A stretch of DNA of 64,000 nt from assembly GCA_963837005.1 (NCBI GenBank), contig CAWIMC010000001.1, positions 2,005,515-2,069,514 of the forward strand. The letters run 5' to 3'. Position 1 is the stretch's first letter. The number at the start of each line of letters is the position of its first letter. The notes beneath the pieces are model-generated. The model was not told the origin of the DNA and searched no databases. It worked only from the letters and a program-made list of their open reading frames with translations. Below are positions 8,536 through 17,207 of the stretch, piece after piece. A program made the position numbers and the translations under genes. This DNA is from CALDTK01 sp963837005. Its GTDB lineage: Bacteria; Bacteroidota; Bacteroidia; Chitinophagales; Saprospiraceae.

Positions 8536-9072
8536 CTAAAAGCTGTTGCGCCACATCATGCTCTCCACCGGGCGGTCGGTGCGCTCGTTGTACTTGGCGC
8601 TCTTCTTCCGGTTGTAGTAGTTCTCGATGTCGCCGCTCACCGTAAAGTAGATCAGTTGCCCGACGGGCATCCCGGCGTACACACGCACCGGCATCGAGAC
8701 GCTGATCTCGAGGGTCCAGTAGTTGCAGAAGCCGACGTCGCCCTTGCCGGCCGTGGCGTGGATGTCGATGCCGAGCCGACCGACGCTCGACTTCCCCTCG
8801 AGGAAGGGGACTGTGGCGTGGGTCTCGGTGTACTCGGCCGTCACGCCGAGGTAGAGCCTGCCGGGCTGCAGGACGATGCCCTCCTCAGGGATGTCGAAGT
8901 GGGAGATGGTGTTGTGCTGCCGCGCGTCGAGCACGGCGGCGTCGTACACGGCCAAGGTCGGGCCGAGGTGGACGTCGTAGCTGTTGGTCCCGAGCTTCGC
9001 GCGGTCGAAGGGCTCAATGACGATTTGCCCGGCCTCAATGGCGGTCAGGATTTCGAGGTCGGATAGAATCAT
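8536..9072 (-). CDS. dcd: dCTP deaminase
   Basis: Converts dCTP to dUTP in the cytoplasm, feeding thymidylate synthesis. The 178-residue length, the start MILSDLEI, the signature GKSSVGRLG and the later QLIYF segment are those of Dcd. Several longer upstream starts exist, but the ATG at 9072 begins exactly where the family begins. It lies between the GH3 fusion (103 bp downstream) and the T9SS hydrolase (58 bp upstream), all on the minus strand. Confidence 0.93.
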   Translation of the reverse strand: MILSDLEILTAIEAGQIVIEPFDRAKLGTNSYDVHLGPTLAVYDAAVLDARQHNTISHFDIPEEGIVLQPGRLYLGVTAEYTETHATVPFLEGKSSVGRLGIDIHATAGKGDVGFCNYWTLEISVSMPVRVYAGMPVGQLIYFTVSGDIENYYNRKKSAKYNERTDRPVESMMWRNSF

Positions 9073-9130
9073 GCAGCCGCGAAGAAAACGCACCGCGGCA
9101 AGCGCGTACCCTCCGCGCCCATAAAGTTTC

Positions 9131-10603
9131 TTACCGGACGATGAGCTTGCGGGTCGCCGAGCGGCCCTCTGCATCTGTGATTCGCACGACCGCCAGACCA
9201 GCCGGGACAGCCGACAGATCAACGAGCGCACCGGAAGAGTAGGCAATCGTAGTCCTATTGCGACCGAGGGCATCGAACAGCTCGAGCCGGTAGATCGCCT
9301 CGTCGTGGACATACACGCGCAGTGTAGTGGCGTCCTGTACGTAGGTCCAGTCGGCGGCCTCCGGAATGTGCGTGCCGCTCGTGATTTGCTGAAAGGTATT
9401 GAAGAAGGTAATCATCGCCGAGAGCGCCGGGGCGATGCACTGCGTGTGGCTCAGACCTGGGCCAACATCTCGCGCCTCGGTATCGGTAGCCCCCGCTGCC
9501 TTCATCTCGCGCTCGGCGAAGAGGCTGTTCCGAAAGTTGACCTGGTCGTCGGCGCGGCAGTAAAAGAGCCTCGTAGGGGTCGGGTTGACGAAGTCGTACG
9601 TGTCGTTGTCGCGTAGGGCGACGTTGTAGGGGCCGTCTGGATCGTTACGCAGGGCAGCGACGAACTCAGGGGTGAGGAGTCGCGAGGGAAAGAAAGTTTC
9701 GTTGCCTTCCGTAGCCACGTACAAACGCAGCAACTCCATCGCTAGACCGTCACGCCGCAGACCGCCCATCACCGAGTACTCGTCTCGAAACCGAGTCACG
9801 ATCGGGACGTAGGGAGCGCGGAAAATCTTCGTCAAATCATCGTCGAGCTCAGGATACACGGCCTGGTACCCGAGGATCGTGTACGGCAGGAAGTCGAGGG
9901 AGCGGAAGGTTACATCGTTGAGGATCACCGTATCCTTCATCACGTCGCTGACCGAGTAGGGTCCGCTGAGGTGAGCAGCCGCCGTAATTTTCGTGTTTGG
10001 AAACTCCTCGATGAGTAACTCGTGCAGGGCCATGCTCGCGTGTCCGCCCTGCGAGTACCCTGTGAGGAAAAGCTGCTCATTGACGGCCTGTGCGTATTCA
10101 GGTGCCTGTCGCAAGGCCTGCATCATGCGGACGCCGGCCAGCGCCTCTGAGCGGGCGTGTACGTACGGGTGGAACCCATCTGGATCCAGGCCCATGTTGA
10201 GGTAATCCGGCGCGAGCGTCACGTAGCCGAGGGTCGCAGCGGCCTGCGTAAGGGTCGCCTCCGTGCCACCTTGTGAAGGGACATCGAACTTGGTCTGCGT
10301 CGTGCCGTGCATATAGAACAGGACCGGGTAGCGGCTCACGGTCGCTGTCGGTCGGGCCATGAGTCCGGAGACGGTGTCGATGCCGCCCTCGAAGTTCTCC
10401 ATCGTGTAGCGCACGAGGTAATAGTCGGCATCGTAGGAAGGTGAAATCCCGATCCCGAGGCCGAGGAACGCCAGATTGGCGATCACCTGTGAGAGAACGC
10501 CTTGCTTCTCGATGCTAACGAGGTCTTGCGCCCGTAGATCAGCTTTACCGAAGCCTAATCCGAAAATGACCAGGAGTAAAGCGAGACGAGTAGAGATCTT
10601 CAT
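9131..10603 (-). CDS. Secreted alpha/beta hydrolase with T9SS sorting domain
   Basis: Extracellular or surface serine hydrolase of 490 residues; substrate unknown. After a signal peptide (MKISTRLALLLVIFGLG) comes an alpha/beta-hydrolase domain with the nucleophile elbow GYSQGG and a late catalytic His in GLSHTQC. The last 80 residues are a type A T9SS C-terminal domain (LELFDALGR, then DLSAVPAGLAVVRI, ending RKLIVR), so it should be exported through the type IX system. The start at 10603 is chosen for the signal peptide; the frame is open to 10645. The 241 bp upstream hold no gene. Confidence 0.85.
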   Translation of the reverse strand: MKISTRLALLLVIFGLGFGKADLRAQDLVSIEKQGVLSQVIANLAFLGLGIGISPSYDADYYLVRYTMENFEGGIDTVSGLMARPTATVSRYPVLFYMHGTTQTKFDVPSQGGTEATLTQAAATLGYVTLAPDYLNMGLDPDGFHPYVHARSEALAGVRMMQALRQAPEYAQAVNEQLFLTGYSQGGHASMALHELLIEEFPNTKITAAAHLSGPYSVSDVMKDTVILNDVTFRSLDFLPYTILGYQAVYPELDDDLTKIFRAPYVPIVTRFRDEYSVMGGLRRDGLAMELLRLYVATEGNETFFPSRLLTPEFVAALRNDPDGPYNVALRDNDTYDFVNPTPTRLFYCRADDQVNFRNSLFAEREMKAAGATDTEARDVGPGLSHTQCIAPALSAMITFFNTFQQITSGTHIPEAADWTYVQDATTLRVYVHDEAIYRLELFDALGRNRTTIAYSSGALVDLSAVPAGLAVVRITDAEGRSATRKLIVR

Positions 10604-10844
10604 AGGGGTAGAAACTGGAGTGGCGAGAATGCACAAGGTCGGCAAGATTCTTCGATCTTATCGTCGAATTCAGTAAAGTGACATCGGGAGCCAGGCAAAC
10701 GTAAGGATCGCCGAGCTGGATTTGTCGCCGGGCATACGGCAAGGTAGGTGATTGCGAAGTGGCAGGGAGGGGGCTGCCTCGCAGCTGGAGGGGATTGATA
10801 TCGTCGTTCGTTACTCGGGTACGCCGAGCTTTGAACTGTCGGGC

Positions 10845-11756
10845 CTAGGCCCTCGAGGGGGCACGGTGCCACACACGGATGGTCCGGTCGTCGCTGCCCG
10901 TCACGAGGGCGTCCCCGATCCAGCAACAGGCGTTTACGGAGTGCGCGTGTCCGCCGTCTCGCGCTCCGGTGAGGGCTTTCGCCAAAACGAGCTGCGGGTC
11001 CGTGTGCCAGAGCCTCGCCTCTCGGTCGCGCCCCGCCGAGGCCAGGAGGCCGTCGCGGTGGAGGGCCAGGGCATTAACGGTAGCTCCGTGAGCGGCGACG
11101 TGCTCGTTTTGCCGATAAGGCGCTACCACCTCCCAACTCCGAATGGCCCCGTCGCGTCCGGCCGTATAAAAGCGGTCTTCTGCGACAACGATACTAAAGA
11201 TCGTGGCGTCGTGTGCGCGCTCCCGTACGTCCACTGTGCGCAAGCTCACGGGATCGACGAAATGCAAATCCCCGGCCGCCGTCCCGATCACCAGCAGGCC
11301 CGCTTGCGGCAAGTAGCCGATCGAACGGAGCCGCACCGAGTCCACCTGCCGACTGTCGTCAAACGTACCGTCGGCACGGTGCCACCGCGAGATAGACCCC
11401 TCCCCACCGACCGCGAAGACGGCATCCGACGTGGCACAGAGACCGAAGAGCCCATCGCGGTGCAGGTCCCAGCGTCGCGGCAGCGCTTTCGAGGCGGTGT
11501 TGATCCAGTACAGGTCGCCCGTGAGCGTCCCTACCAAAACCTGGCCCTCCTGGTCGCCGGTCAGGGGTAGAAGGCAGAAGATCCGGTCGTCGATCTGGGC
11601 CACCAGCCGCCCGTCGTTGGAGAAGGGCGTGTCCCAGTAGACGAGCATCCCCGCGCCCCCGCCACTCAGTAGCCCCCCACGCCAGGGGGCCAGCGCGTAG
11701 ACCGCGGCCGTGTGTCCGGTGAGGACCTGTGGGCGTTGGAAGCGGAGCGTCGACAT
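10845..11756 (-). CDS. WD40 repeat protein
   Basis: Beta-propeller scaffold, 303 residues. At least five WD-type repeats can be seen, for example LTGHTAAVYALAPW with YWD, HGATVNALALHRDG with LWH, and HAHSVNACCWIGDA with RVWH. No signal peptide is present, so it is probably a cytoplasmic protein-interaction platform. The open frame runs on to 12467, but that part is antisense to the phosphopantetheinyl transferase gene; MSTLRFQRP at 11756 is the sensible start. It is divergent from that gene with 42 bp between. Confidence 0.85.
   Translation of the reverse strand: MSTLRFQRPQVLTGHTAAVYALAPWRGGLLSGGGAGMLVYWDTPFSNDGRLVAQIDDRIFCLLPLTGDQEGQVLVGTLTGDLYWINTASKALPRRWDLHRDGLFGLCATSDAVFAVGGEGSISRWHRADGTFDDSRQVDSVRLRSIGYLPQAGLLVIGTAAGDLHFVDPVSLRTVDVRERAHDATIFSIVVAEDRFYTAGRDGAIRSWEVVAPYRQNEHVAAHGATVNALALHRDGLLASAGRDREARLWHTDPQLVLAKALTGARDGGHAHSVNACCWIGDALVTGSDDRTIRVWHRAPSRA
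10974..10988 (-). repeat. GNNA mini-hairpin element
   Basis: Stem GGC, loop GAAA; WD40 gene, sense, read VLAKA. Confidence 0.8.
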
Positions 11757-11798
11757 AACAGCGGCGAAGATGCAAAACGCCGGGCCTGAGTACCGACC

Positions 11799-12476
11799 TT
11801 GCCCCTCGTGCCCGCACTTCAATTCGACAGCTATCCCAATGGTGCCCACAGCGTGGTCTGGGAGAGCACTGAACCGAAGGACGTGCTGCTCGCCGCGCTC
11901 CCGCCCGCCTGGCGTGAGCGTCTCCCAAACCACGATGCTCGCCGACGCGAAACCCTTGGTGCCAGGCGCGCCCTCCTCGCGCTCGACCCAGACCTCGCCA
12001 CCCACCGACTTACCAAAAACGAATATGGCAAGCCGTACTTCGCCACTGCCTCCGACCAAGCCTCCAGCTTCCCATACCACCCAACGCCTCACTTCTCCCT
12101 CTCCCACAGCCATGGTCACGCCGCGGCGCTGCTGTCGCCCACTGCCTGCGGCATTGACCTCCAGCGCCGCGTCGGGAAGATCGTACGGCTTCGCAGTAAG
12201 TTCGAGCGCCCCGACGAGCGGGCCTTCGTCACGACACACGCCGACGAGGTGGCTGCGCTCCACGTACTTTGGGGGGCGAAGGAGTCGCTGTTTAAGCTCT
12301 GGGGACGTCGACAGATCGACTGGCACGATCACCTCATTGTACACGCCTTTGACGCGGCTGCGGCGGCTGGTGACTTTCGCGGGGAAGTGCGCTGTCGCGG
12401 GGCTGTCCTGCACGCTCACCTGTCGTGGCGCTGGGTAGGCGAGTTTTGTCTCGTGGTCGCCATTCACGAACCGTAA
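11799..12476 (+). CDS. 4'-phosphopantetheinyl transferase family protein
   Basis: Transfers 4'-phosphopantetheine from CoA to a carrier-protein serine. The 225-residue Sfp/AcpT-like protein shows the magnesium-binding CGIDLQR motif and the WGAKESLFKLWG motif, both diagnostic. Fatty-acid acyl carrier protein may be the target since no polyketide or peptide synthase is in view. The start is either TTG at 11799 or GTG at 11808; no in-frame ATG precedes the conserved part. It is divergent from the WD40 gene. Confidence 0.88.
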   Translation: MPLVPALQFDSYPNGAHSVVWESTEPKDVLLAALPPAWRERLPNHDARRRETLGARRALLALDPDLATHRLTKNEYGKPYFATASDQASSFPYHPTPHFSLSHSHGHAAALLSPTACGIDLQRRVGKIVRLRSKFERPDERAFVTTHADEVAALHVLWGAKESLFKLWGRRQIDWHDHLIVHAFDAAAAAGDFRGEVRCRGAVLHAHLSWRWVGEFCLVVAIHEP

Positions 12477-12532
12477 ACGAGCAAGTGTCCAACCGTGGGG
12501 CGAGCGGGTGCGTTTCCGCCAAAACCTGCTTT

Positions 12533-13228
12533 ATGTCCACCACCATCCTGGCCGTCTCTGCCTTTCTGCTCACCGCACTAGGAGCCTGCGGCGCAGCCCA
12601 GAACAGCAACACAGACGCCAACGCTAACGCCGCTGTCGTGGGTTCTGCCCCGGCAACTGTGGCCCAGCCCGACAAATCACTGAGCGTCGCCTATCTCGCC
12701 GGCGGTTGTTTCTGGTGCACCGAGGCGAGTTTCGAGCGCATCCAAGGCGTACAGGCGGTGGTGAGCGGCTACAGCGGCGGCACCGAGGAGGATGCCAACT
12801 ACAAGCGCGTGAGCGCAGGCCTTACCGATCACGCCGAGGCGATTGCCGTCTATTACGACAGCACACAGGTCACCTACCGCCGTCTTCTCGATGTGTTTTT
12901 CGTCGCCCACGACCCGACCACTCTCAACCGCCAAGGTCCCGATGTCGGGCGGCAATACCGCTCGTCGATCTTCTACCAGACCCCGACGCAGCAGGTTTTG
13001 GCGAAAGCCGTTATCGACAGCGTCAACGCCGCCAAGCGCTACGCCGACCCGATCGTCACCGAAGTCGTCGCCCTCGATGCCTTCTACGATGCCGAGGACT
13101 ACCATCAGGATTACCTGCGTGATCCCAGTAACCCCAACCAGAGCTACGTGCAGAACGTGAGCTGGCCAAAGGTGCGCAAAGTGGAAAAGGAGTTCAAAGC
13201 GATCGTGAAGCCGGAGTACCTGAAGTAA
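12533..13228 (+). CDS. msrA: Peptide-methionine (S)-S-oxide reductase, lipoprotein
   Basis: Repairs oxidised methionine in envelope proteins. The 231-residue product has a lipoprotein signal (LGAC, Cys19) and the MsrA active site GCFWC with catalytic Cys59, followed by the usual SGYSGG and HAEAI segments. Placement outside the cytoplasm is inferred from the lipobox. The start at 12533 gives the signal peptide; upstream in-frame codons overlap the phosphopantetheinyl transferase gene. A perfect hairpin element (12995-13009) is read as VLAKA, and a variant lies right at the start (12510-12525). Confidence 0.93.
   Translation: MSTTILAVSAFLLTALGACGAAQNSNTDANANAAVVGSAPATVAQPDKSLSVAYLAGGCFWCTEASFERIQGVQAVVSGYSGGTEEDANYKRVSAGLTDHAEAIAVYYDSTQVTYRRLLDVFFVAHDPTTLNRQGPDVGRQYRSSIFYQTPTQQVLAKAVIDSVNAAKRYADPIVTEVVALDAFYDAEDYHQDYLRDPSNPNQSYVQNVSWPKVRKVEKEFKAIVKPEYLK
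12995..13009 (+). repeat. GNNA mini-hairpin element
   Basis: Stem GGC, loop GAAA; msrA, sense, read VLAKA. Confidence 0.8.
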
Positions 13229-13367
13229 GGCGTGCCTAATGGATGCTGAGCGGGGAGGTCGCTACCGCTACAGGACAACTGAGGGAAAGTAGTGGGTATA
13301 GGAATCAGCTTGCTGCAAACAATTTGTATCAAGTAGACATCTACCTGAACAAATAGACCTACGACTC

Positions 13368-13724
13368 ATGACCATCCAAGCTACCGAAGCCCCCTTCCTG
13401 CCCCTCGGCCCCAACCACGTCACCATCACCGCCGTCGACGAGGACATGCACTCCGAGTACAAGGGCACCCCCTACCTCAACATTCACCTCAACAACGACA
13501 ACGGAAGCCTCGAGCACCGGATGTACCTGTCCGATAAGGCCCAGCAGATCATGGCCGACTTCATCCAGGCGCTCGGGCTCGACCCCGCCGGCAAGCACGA
13601 CCCGCAGGATTTCGTCGGGAAAACGCTCATGGTAGACGTCGAGGAGGATACCTATACCGCCCCCGATACCGGCAACGAGCGCACCATCCGCCGGGCCGTA
13701 CACCCGCGCAAAGCGGACGCGTAG
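13368..13724 (+). CDS. Conserved hypothetical protein (118 aa)
   Basis: Not firmly recognised. The soluble 118-residue protein has no signal peptide and opens with beta-rich segments (HVTITAVDED, YLNIHLNNDNG, RMYLSD) followed by a helix and DFVGKTLMVDVEEDTY. The pattern loosely recalls small OB-fold, DUF669-like phage proteins, but this is only an impression. The 139 bp before it form its own promoter region, and a PIG-L-like gene follows 85 bp later on the same strand. Confidence 0.6.
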   Translation: MTIQATEAPFLPLGPNHVTITAVDEDMHSEYKGTPYLNIHLNNDNGSLEHRMYLSDKAQQIMADFIQALGLDPAGKHDPQDFVGKTLMVDVEEDTYTAPDTGNERTIRRAVHPRKADA

Positions 13725-13809
13725 CCCTCCCCCATCTGGGTTAGCGAGGATTGGAGGGCGGGCCTGAGTAGACGGCGTTTCTTCGCCATTGCCTCTACCG
13801 TACCTGCAA

Positions 13810-14508
13810 ATGCCCACGTCCCTGTTCCTTTCTACTCACCCCGGTGATGCCCTGTTGGGGGCTGGGGCACTCATGGCGAGCCTTCCGCCGCAGCGGACGT
13901 TTCACACCAGCGTGTACGCTGCGCCCTCGATGACTACCGTCGACCGTCGTGGTACGGCAGACCTAGCCCAGGAAAGTGAAGCGCTCGGGACGCTGGGCGT
14001 TCAACACATCGAAGGGACCATCGTCGCGCCCCCCAATGACATCGGCGACACGGAACTACAGACCAAACTCTCGGCCCTGCTTTCGGCTCACCAACCGAAC
14101 TATGCGCTGCTCCCGCTCGGCCTCGGTCAACGCAACGGCGACCTCCAGCTCCATGCAATTTGCCTACGCCTCCGACAGCTCTACCCAGAGGTGCGGTGGC
14201 TCCAATACTACGATCAGCCCTTCGTGGGCCTTAACCGTGGAAGGTTCCCGGAACTCGCCTTCGCACGTCGGGTGCAGGGCCTCGCCGAAGTAGACGATGA
14301 GGCAAGTCTCTTCATCTGGAAGGAGGGCGTAGCGAACGGTGGCCTAAGCCCGCTTTCGCGAAAACTCGACGCCAGCGTAGCACTGCGCTCAGACCTGGAT
14401 CAGCGCCTTTTTCGCGACCGAGAGTTTGATACCCCTACATCTGATGCCGAGCGGCGGGAGATGCTGACGCGCGTGCTGGGGGCGCGAGAATGGGTCAGCC
14501 TGATGTAG
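13810..14508 (+). CDS. PIG-L-like deacetylase family protein with altered active site
   Basis: About 232 residues with the PIG-L/LmbE fold pattern: an N-terminal strand leading to STHPGDALLGAGALMA and later GQRNGDLQLHA. Family members hydrolyse N-acetyl groups from sugars using a zinc ion held by H-P-D-D and a distal His. Here the motif is HPGD (residues 10-13), so the first Asp, the catalytic base in characterised members such as MshB, is Gly, while His10, Asp13 and a candidate distal His remain. It may bind metal without normal catalysis. ATG at 13810 is preferred to TTG at 13789. Confidence 0.65.
   Translation: MPTSLFLSTHPGDALLGAGALMASLPPQRTFHTSVYAAPSMTTVDRRGTADLAQESEALGTLGVQHIEGTIVAPPNDIGDTELQTKLSALLSAHQPNYALLPLGLGQRNGDLQLHAICLRLRQLYPEVRWLQYYDQPFVGLNRGRFPELAFARRVQGLAEVDDEASLFIWKEGVANGGLSPLSRKLDASVALRSDLDQRLFRDREFDTPTSDAERREMLTRVLGAREWVSLM
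14351..14365 (-). repeat. GNNA mini-hairpin element
   Basis: Stem CGC, loop GAAA; PIG-L-like gene, antisense. Confidence 0.75.
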
Positions 14509-14628
14509 GTAGGGTGTAGAGGTTTGCTGCCGTACTCGACAGCAGCAACAGCGTATAGCTAGACCAAAAGCACTCGTGTATTCTGTACCGAGTCCGCATC
14601 TTAAGCAGCGTACCCACTCCCTGCCCTT

Positions 14629-15357
14629 ATGCGCCTCCTGCCACTGTTTTTGTTCGCCTGCCTTGCTTTTGTACCCGTCGCCTGCCGTCCTCCCGCCGCG
14701 ACTCCAGATCTGGGCACCCTCGTCCGTGTCCAGGCCTCCGGCGAAGTCGAAGTCCCGCCCGACGAGGCCAGCATCACCATCCGGCTCACGGGCTTGCGTC
14801 CGAACGCCCGCGCCGCCAAGGCCTACCTCATCGAGCAGGGCAACGCTTTGCGCGACACGCTTATCGAGTTTGGCGTACGCCCCTCCGACATCCAAACCCT
14901 CCACGTCGACCTCGAGCGCAGCTACGCCTGGCGCAACAATGCGCAGGTGTTCCAGGGCTATCGCGCCTCTACGTCGATGCAGGTGCTGATCAGCGACCTC
15001 TCTCGCCTCGACGAGATCTACGACCAGTTCCTCGACCGCCGCGAACTCGACACCTACGGACCTGCCTACGGCCACTCCGCCATTGACAGCCTGCGCGGGG
15101 TCGCCTACCTCCGCGCCCTCGACCGGGCCGACGTGCTCGGGGAATCTCTGCGGGGACGCCTTTCGGCAAAACGAATGACCGTCCGCGCGATCAGCAACGT
15201 CGCACCGACCAGTGACCTCCAGCCCTACGATGCCTACGCCATGGAAGCCGCCCCAAGAGCTGTAGCCGTCGAGCAAACGGCCGCCCCGAGATTCGAAGTG
15301 AGTACCGGACAAATCAAGGTTCGCGCAGACCTCTACGTTGACTACGAGCTTCGTTGA
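14629..15357 (+). CDS. SIMPL domain (DUF541) lipoprotein
   Basis: The 242-residue lipoprotein (VPVAC lipobox) carries a SIMPL/DUF541 domain: VRVQASGEVEVPPDEASITI, LRDTLIEFGVRPSDIQT and the YRASTSMQVLISDL segment are typical. Bacterial members are envelope proteins of poorly defined role, sometimes linked to oxidative or membrane stress. The gene stands alone between the PIG-L-like gene and a convergent APH-M23 gene. A class-2 hairpin element (15158-15172) is read as RLSAKR. Confidence 0.85.
   Translation: MRLLPLFLFACLAFVPVACRPPAATPDLGTLVRVQASGEVEVPPDEASITIRLTGLRPNARAAKAYLIEQGNALRDTLIEFGVRPSDIQTLHVDLERSYAWRNNAQVFQGYRASTSMQVLISDLSRLDEIYDQFLDRRELDTYGPAYGHSAIDSLRGVAYLRALDRADVLGESLRGRLSAKRMTVRAISNVAPTSDLQPYDAYAMEAAPRAVAVEQTAAPRFEVSTGQIKVRADLYVDYELR
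15158..15172 (-). repeat. GNNA mini-hairpin element
   Basis: Stem GCC, loop GAAA; SIMPL gene, antisense. Confidence 0.8.
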
Positions 15358-15390
15358 GTCGCGGGGCCGATGCCCTGGGGTTATGCGCGC

Positions 15391-17157
15391 CTACAGTACG
15401 GCTGCTCGCCGGGACGGGACCAGTTCGCGGGCGAGTCCCGCGAGAAAACTAGGGTCGGGACAAAGGCTGGCCCACACGGCTCGCTCGGAGGGGTGGACCA
15501 CTCCCGGAAAATCGCCCCAGTGGCCGACCAGGTCAAGAATCACCTGAAAGTGAAGGTGCGGCGGCCAGCCCCCGTTCTCGTCGGGCGCACCCGTTTTGGC
15601 GAAAGCCGCCCCGCCCGGAAGCTCCTTCCCCACCTGTAGCTCCTCGATAGACGCTTTGGAAAGATGGCCGTACAGCGTCCAAAACCGAAGCCGGTTGGGC
15701 TGCCCTCGCTCGAGCACCGGCACCGCCACCCGGTGCTCGAGCACGATCGTCGCGCCGTAGTCCCGCGCGTTGTCGTTTTGGCGAAAGCTGTGCACCCGCC
15801 CTGGGAAAGGCGCGTACACGTCCTCGCCCGCCGGACTCCATACGTCGAGCCCGACGTGGAGGCTGCGCCACTGAGGACCTTCGTTGCCGACCTCGCGAAA
15901 GAGGTCCGAACTATAGAACGGGCGTGTCTCGAAGTAGCCCCCGTAGCCGATGGCATCGGGACTGGTCCCGCTCATCAGTTCGCCGACGTACTCTTCGAGG
16001 CGATCGAGGTCCGCGTAGGCCTGACGCGCCCCGGGCAGCGCATCGGCACCGACGTTGAAGTCGAGCGCAACCAACTCGCGGCCCCTCCACCGCACCACCG
16101 GCGCTAGCGTCGGCCGGCCCCCGAGCCACCGCACGAAGGTCTCGGCCACCGGGCATGCCGCCCAGCCCGCCGCTGCCCGAAGGACGTAGTGTGCCAGCCG
16201 CGGAGAAAGCTTCCGCAGGCGCTCCAACACCGTCCACGCCCGCTGCTCTCTCGCGGCAAGCAGAGCGTCGGTGATGCCCTCGCTCCGGCCCTGCGCAGCC
16301 AGCATGACCGTACTCAATAGTCGACCAATGATCAGCGGGTACAGCGCCAACAACTCCGTCTCCGACAGCGGATTTATCCCGGCGTAGCCCCGCACCACCG
16401 CCGCCATCGCGCCGAGAGGGTCAGGCATGTCCGTAGCTGCGGAGGCGCACGCAATCGCCAATTCCGTGATCGTATAGGTGTACACCGCGTCGCCGACGTC
16501 GGTGAGGCCCGCGATCCGCCAGCCCCCCTCTGCACGCTCGGTGACCAAAAGGTCGTCCTCGTGAACGTTCGCGCAACAGACCGAGCGCCGAAGGTCTTTG
16601 AGCATAGCCAGGTCAGCCTTGACGAGGAGGTCGAAGAAGTCTGTGGCGAGCGCTTGCTGCGGCGCCGTGAGGAGATGCATCGAACTCCTGTGCATCAGTG
16701 CATGACGCGGGTCGCGAGGACACCGGTAGTGCGCCGCGCCATCGTCAAAGCCTTCGAGTGCGCGACTGAGCTCACCGGCTACTCTCCCCCACTCTTCCAG
16801 GAGGAGCGTCGGCCGCTCAGTCAGCTCGCTCAGCGGTCGGCCTTTGACCCAGGTGAGGACTTGAAGCTTGCGCGTGTCGGCACCGTCGGCGATTTCGACG
16901 TAGGGATGCTGGTTTGCGGCGACCACGTTCTGCGGCGTGGCTATCAGGAGTGCGGCTTCCGCCAAAACCCGCCGCATCGACGCCCGGAAGGTCAACTCTT
17001 GCCGGGTGCGGGTCAAGTTGCCGAGCTTGATGCCGAACTGCTCACCGGAGCGAGTGTAAAGTCGGTAGTTGAGGTCGCGCTCGTCGGGGAGCACTTGCCA
17101 CTGTCCGGTGAGGGCGTAGTGCGTTTGGACGAATCGGGAAAGGAGACTGAGGAGCAT
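15391..17157 (-). CDS. APH-like domain fused to M23 metallopeptidase
   Basis: 588-residue fusion. Residues about 20-330 form an aminoglycoside/choline-kinase-like fold; residues about 360-575 form an M23 domain with H434-x-x-x-D438, H498 in TLYGHLS and HLHF at 534-537, all zinc ligands present. The same pair of domains is known in front of a class III aminotransferase in about 1000-residue proteins; here the chain stops where that domain would begin. The kinase catalytic loop reads CCANVHEDD (194-202) where H-G-D-x-x-x-x-N is expected, so Asp and Asn are exchanged or lost, while the DFG-like TDVGD (219-223) remains. It may be a pseudokinase tethered to an active peptidase. Confidence 0.8.
   Translation of the reverse strand: MLLSLLSRFVQTHYALTGQWQVLPDERDLNYRLYTRSGEQFGIKLGNLTRTRQELTFRASMRRVLAEAALLIATPQNVVAANQHPYVEIADGADTRKLQVLTWVKGRPLSELTERPTLLLEEWGRVAGELSRALEGFDDGAAHYRCPRDPRHALMHRSSMHLLTAPQQALATDFFDLLVKADLAMLKDLRRSVCCANVHEDDLLVTERAEGGWRIAGLTDVGDAVYTYTITELAIACASAATDMPDPLGAMAAVVRGYAGINPLSETELLALYPLIIGRLLSTVMLAAQGRSEGITDALLAAREQRAWTVLERLRKLSPRLAHYVLRAAAGWAACPVAETFVRWLGGRPTLAPVVRWRGRELVALDFNVGADALPGARQAYADLDRLEEYVGELMSGTSPDAIGYGGYFETRPFYSSDLFREVGNEGPQWRSLHVGLDVWSPAGEDVYAPFPGRVHSFRQNDNARDYGATIVLEHRVAVPVLERGQPNRLRFWTLYGHLSKASIEELQVGKELPGGAAFAKTGAPDENGGWPPHLHFQVILDLVGHWGDFPGVVHPSERAVWASLCPDPSFLAGLARELVPSRRAAVL
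15593..15607 (+). repeat. GNNA mini-hairpin element
   Basis: Stem GGC, loop GAAA; APH-M23 gene, antisense, read AFAKT. A near copy ending GCT is at 15775-15789. Confidence 0.8.
16954..16968 (-). repeat. GNNA mini-hairpin element
   Basis: Stem GGC, loop GGAA; APH-M23 gene, sense, read VLAEA. Confidence 0.8.
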
Positions 17158-17207
17158 ACAAACGGGCCGGAGGGTAGAGGACGGTGGGTTAAACGTACAT
17201 TGCTGGC

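Noticed and set aside
11760..12467. Long N-terminal extension of the WD40 protein
   Set aside because: It is antisense to the phosphopantetheinyl transferase gene, which has clear family motifs; the propeller starts at 11756.
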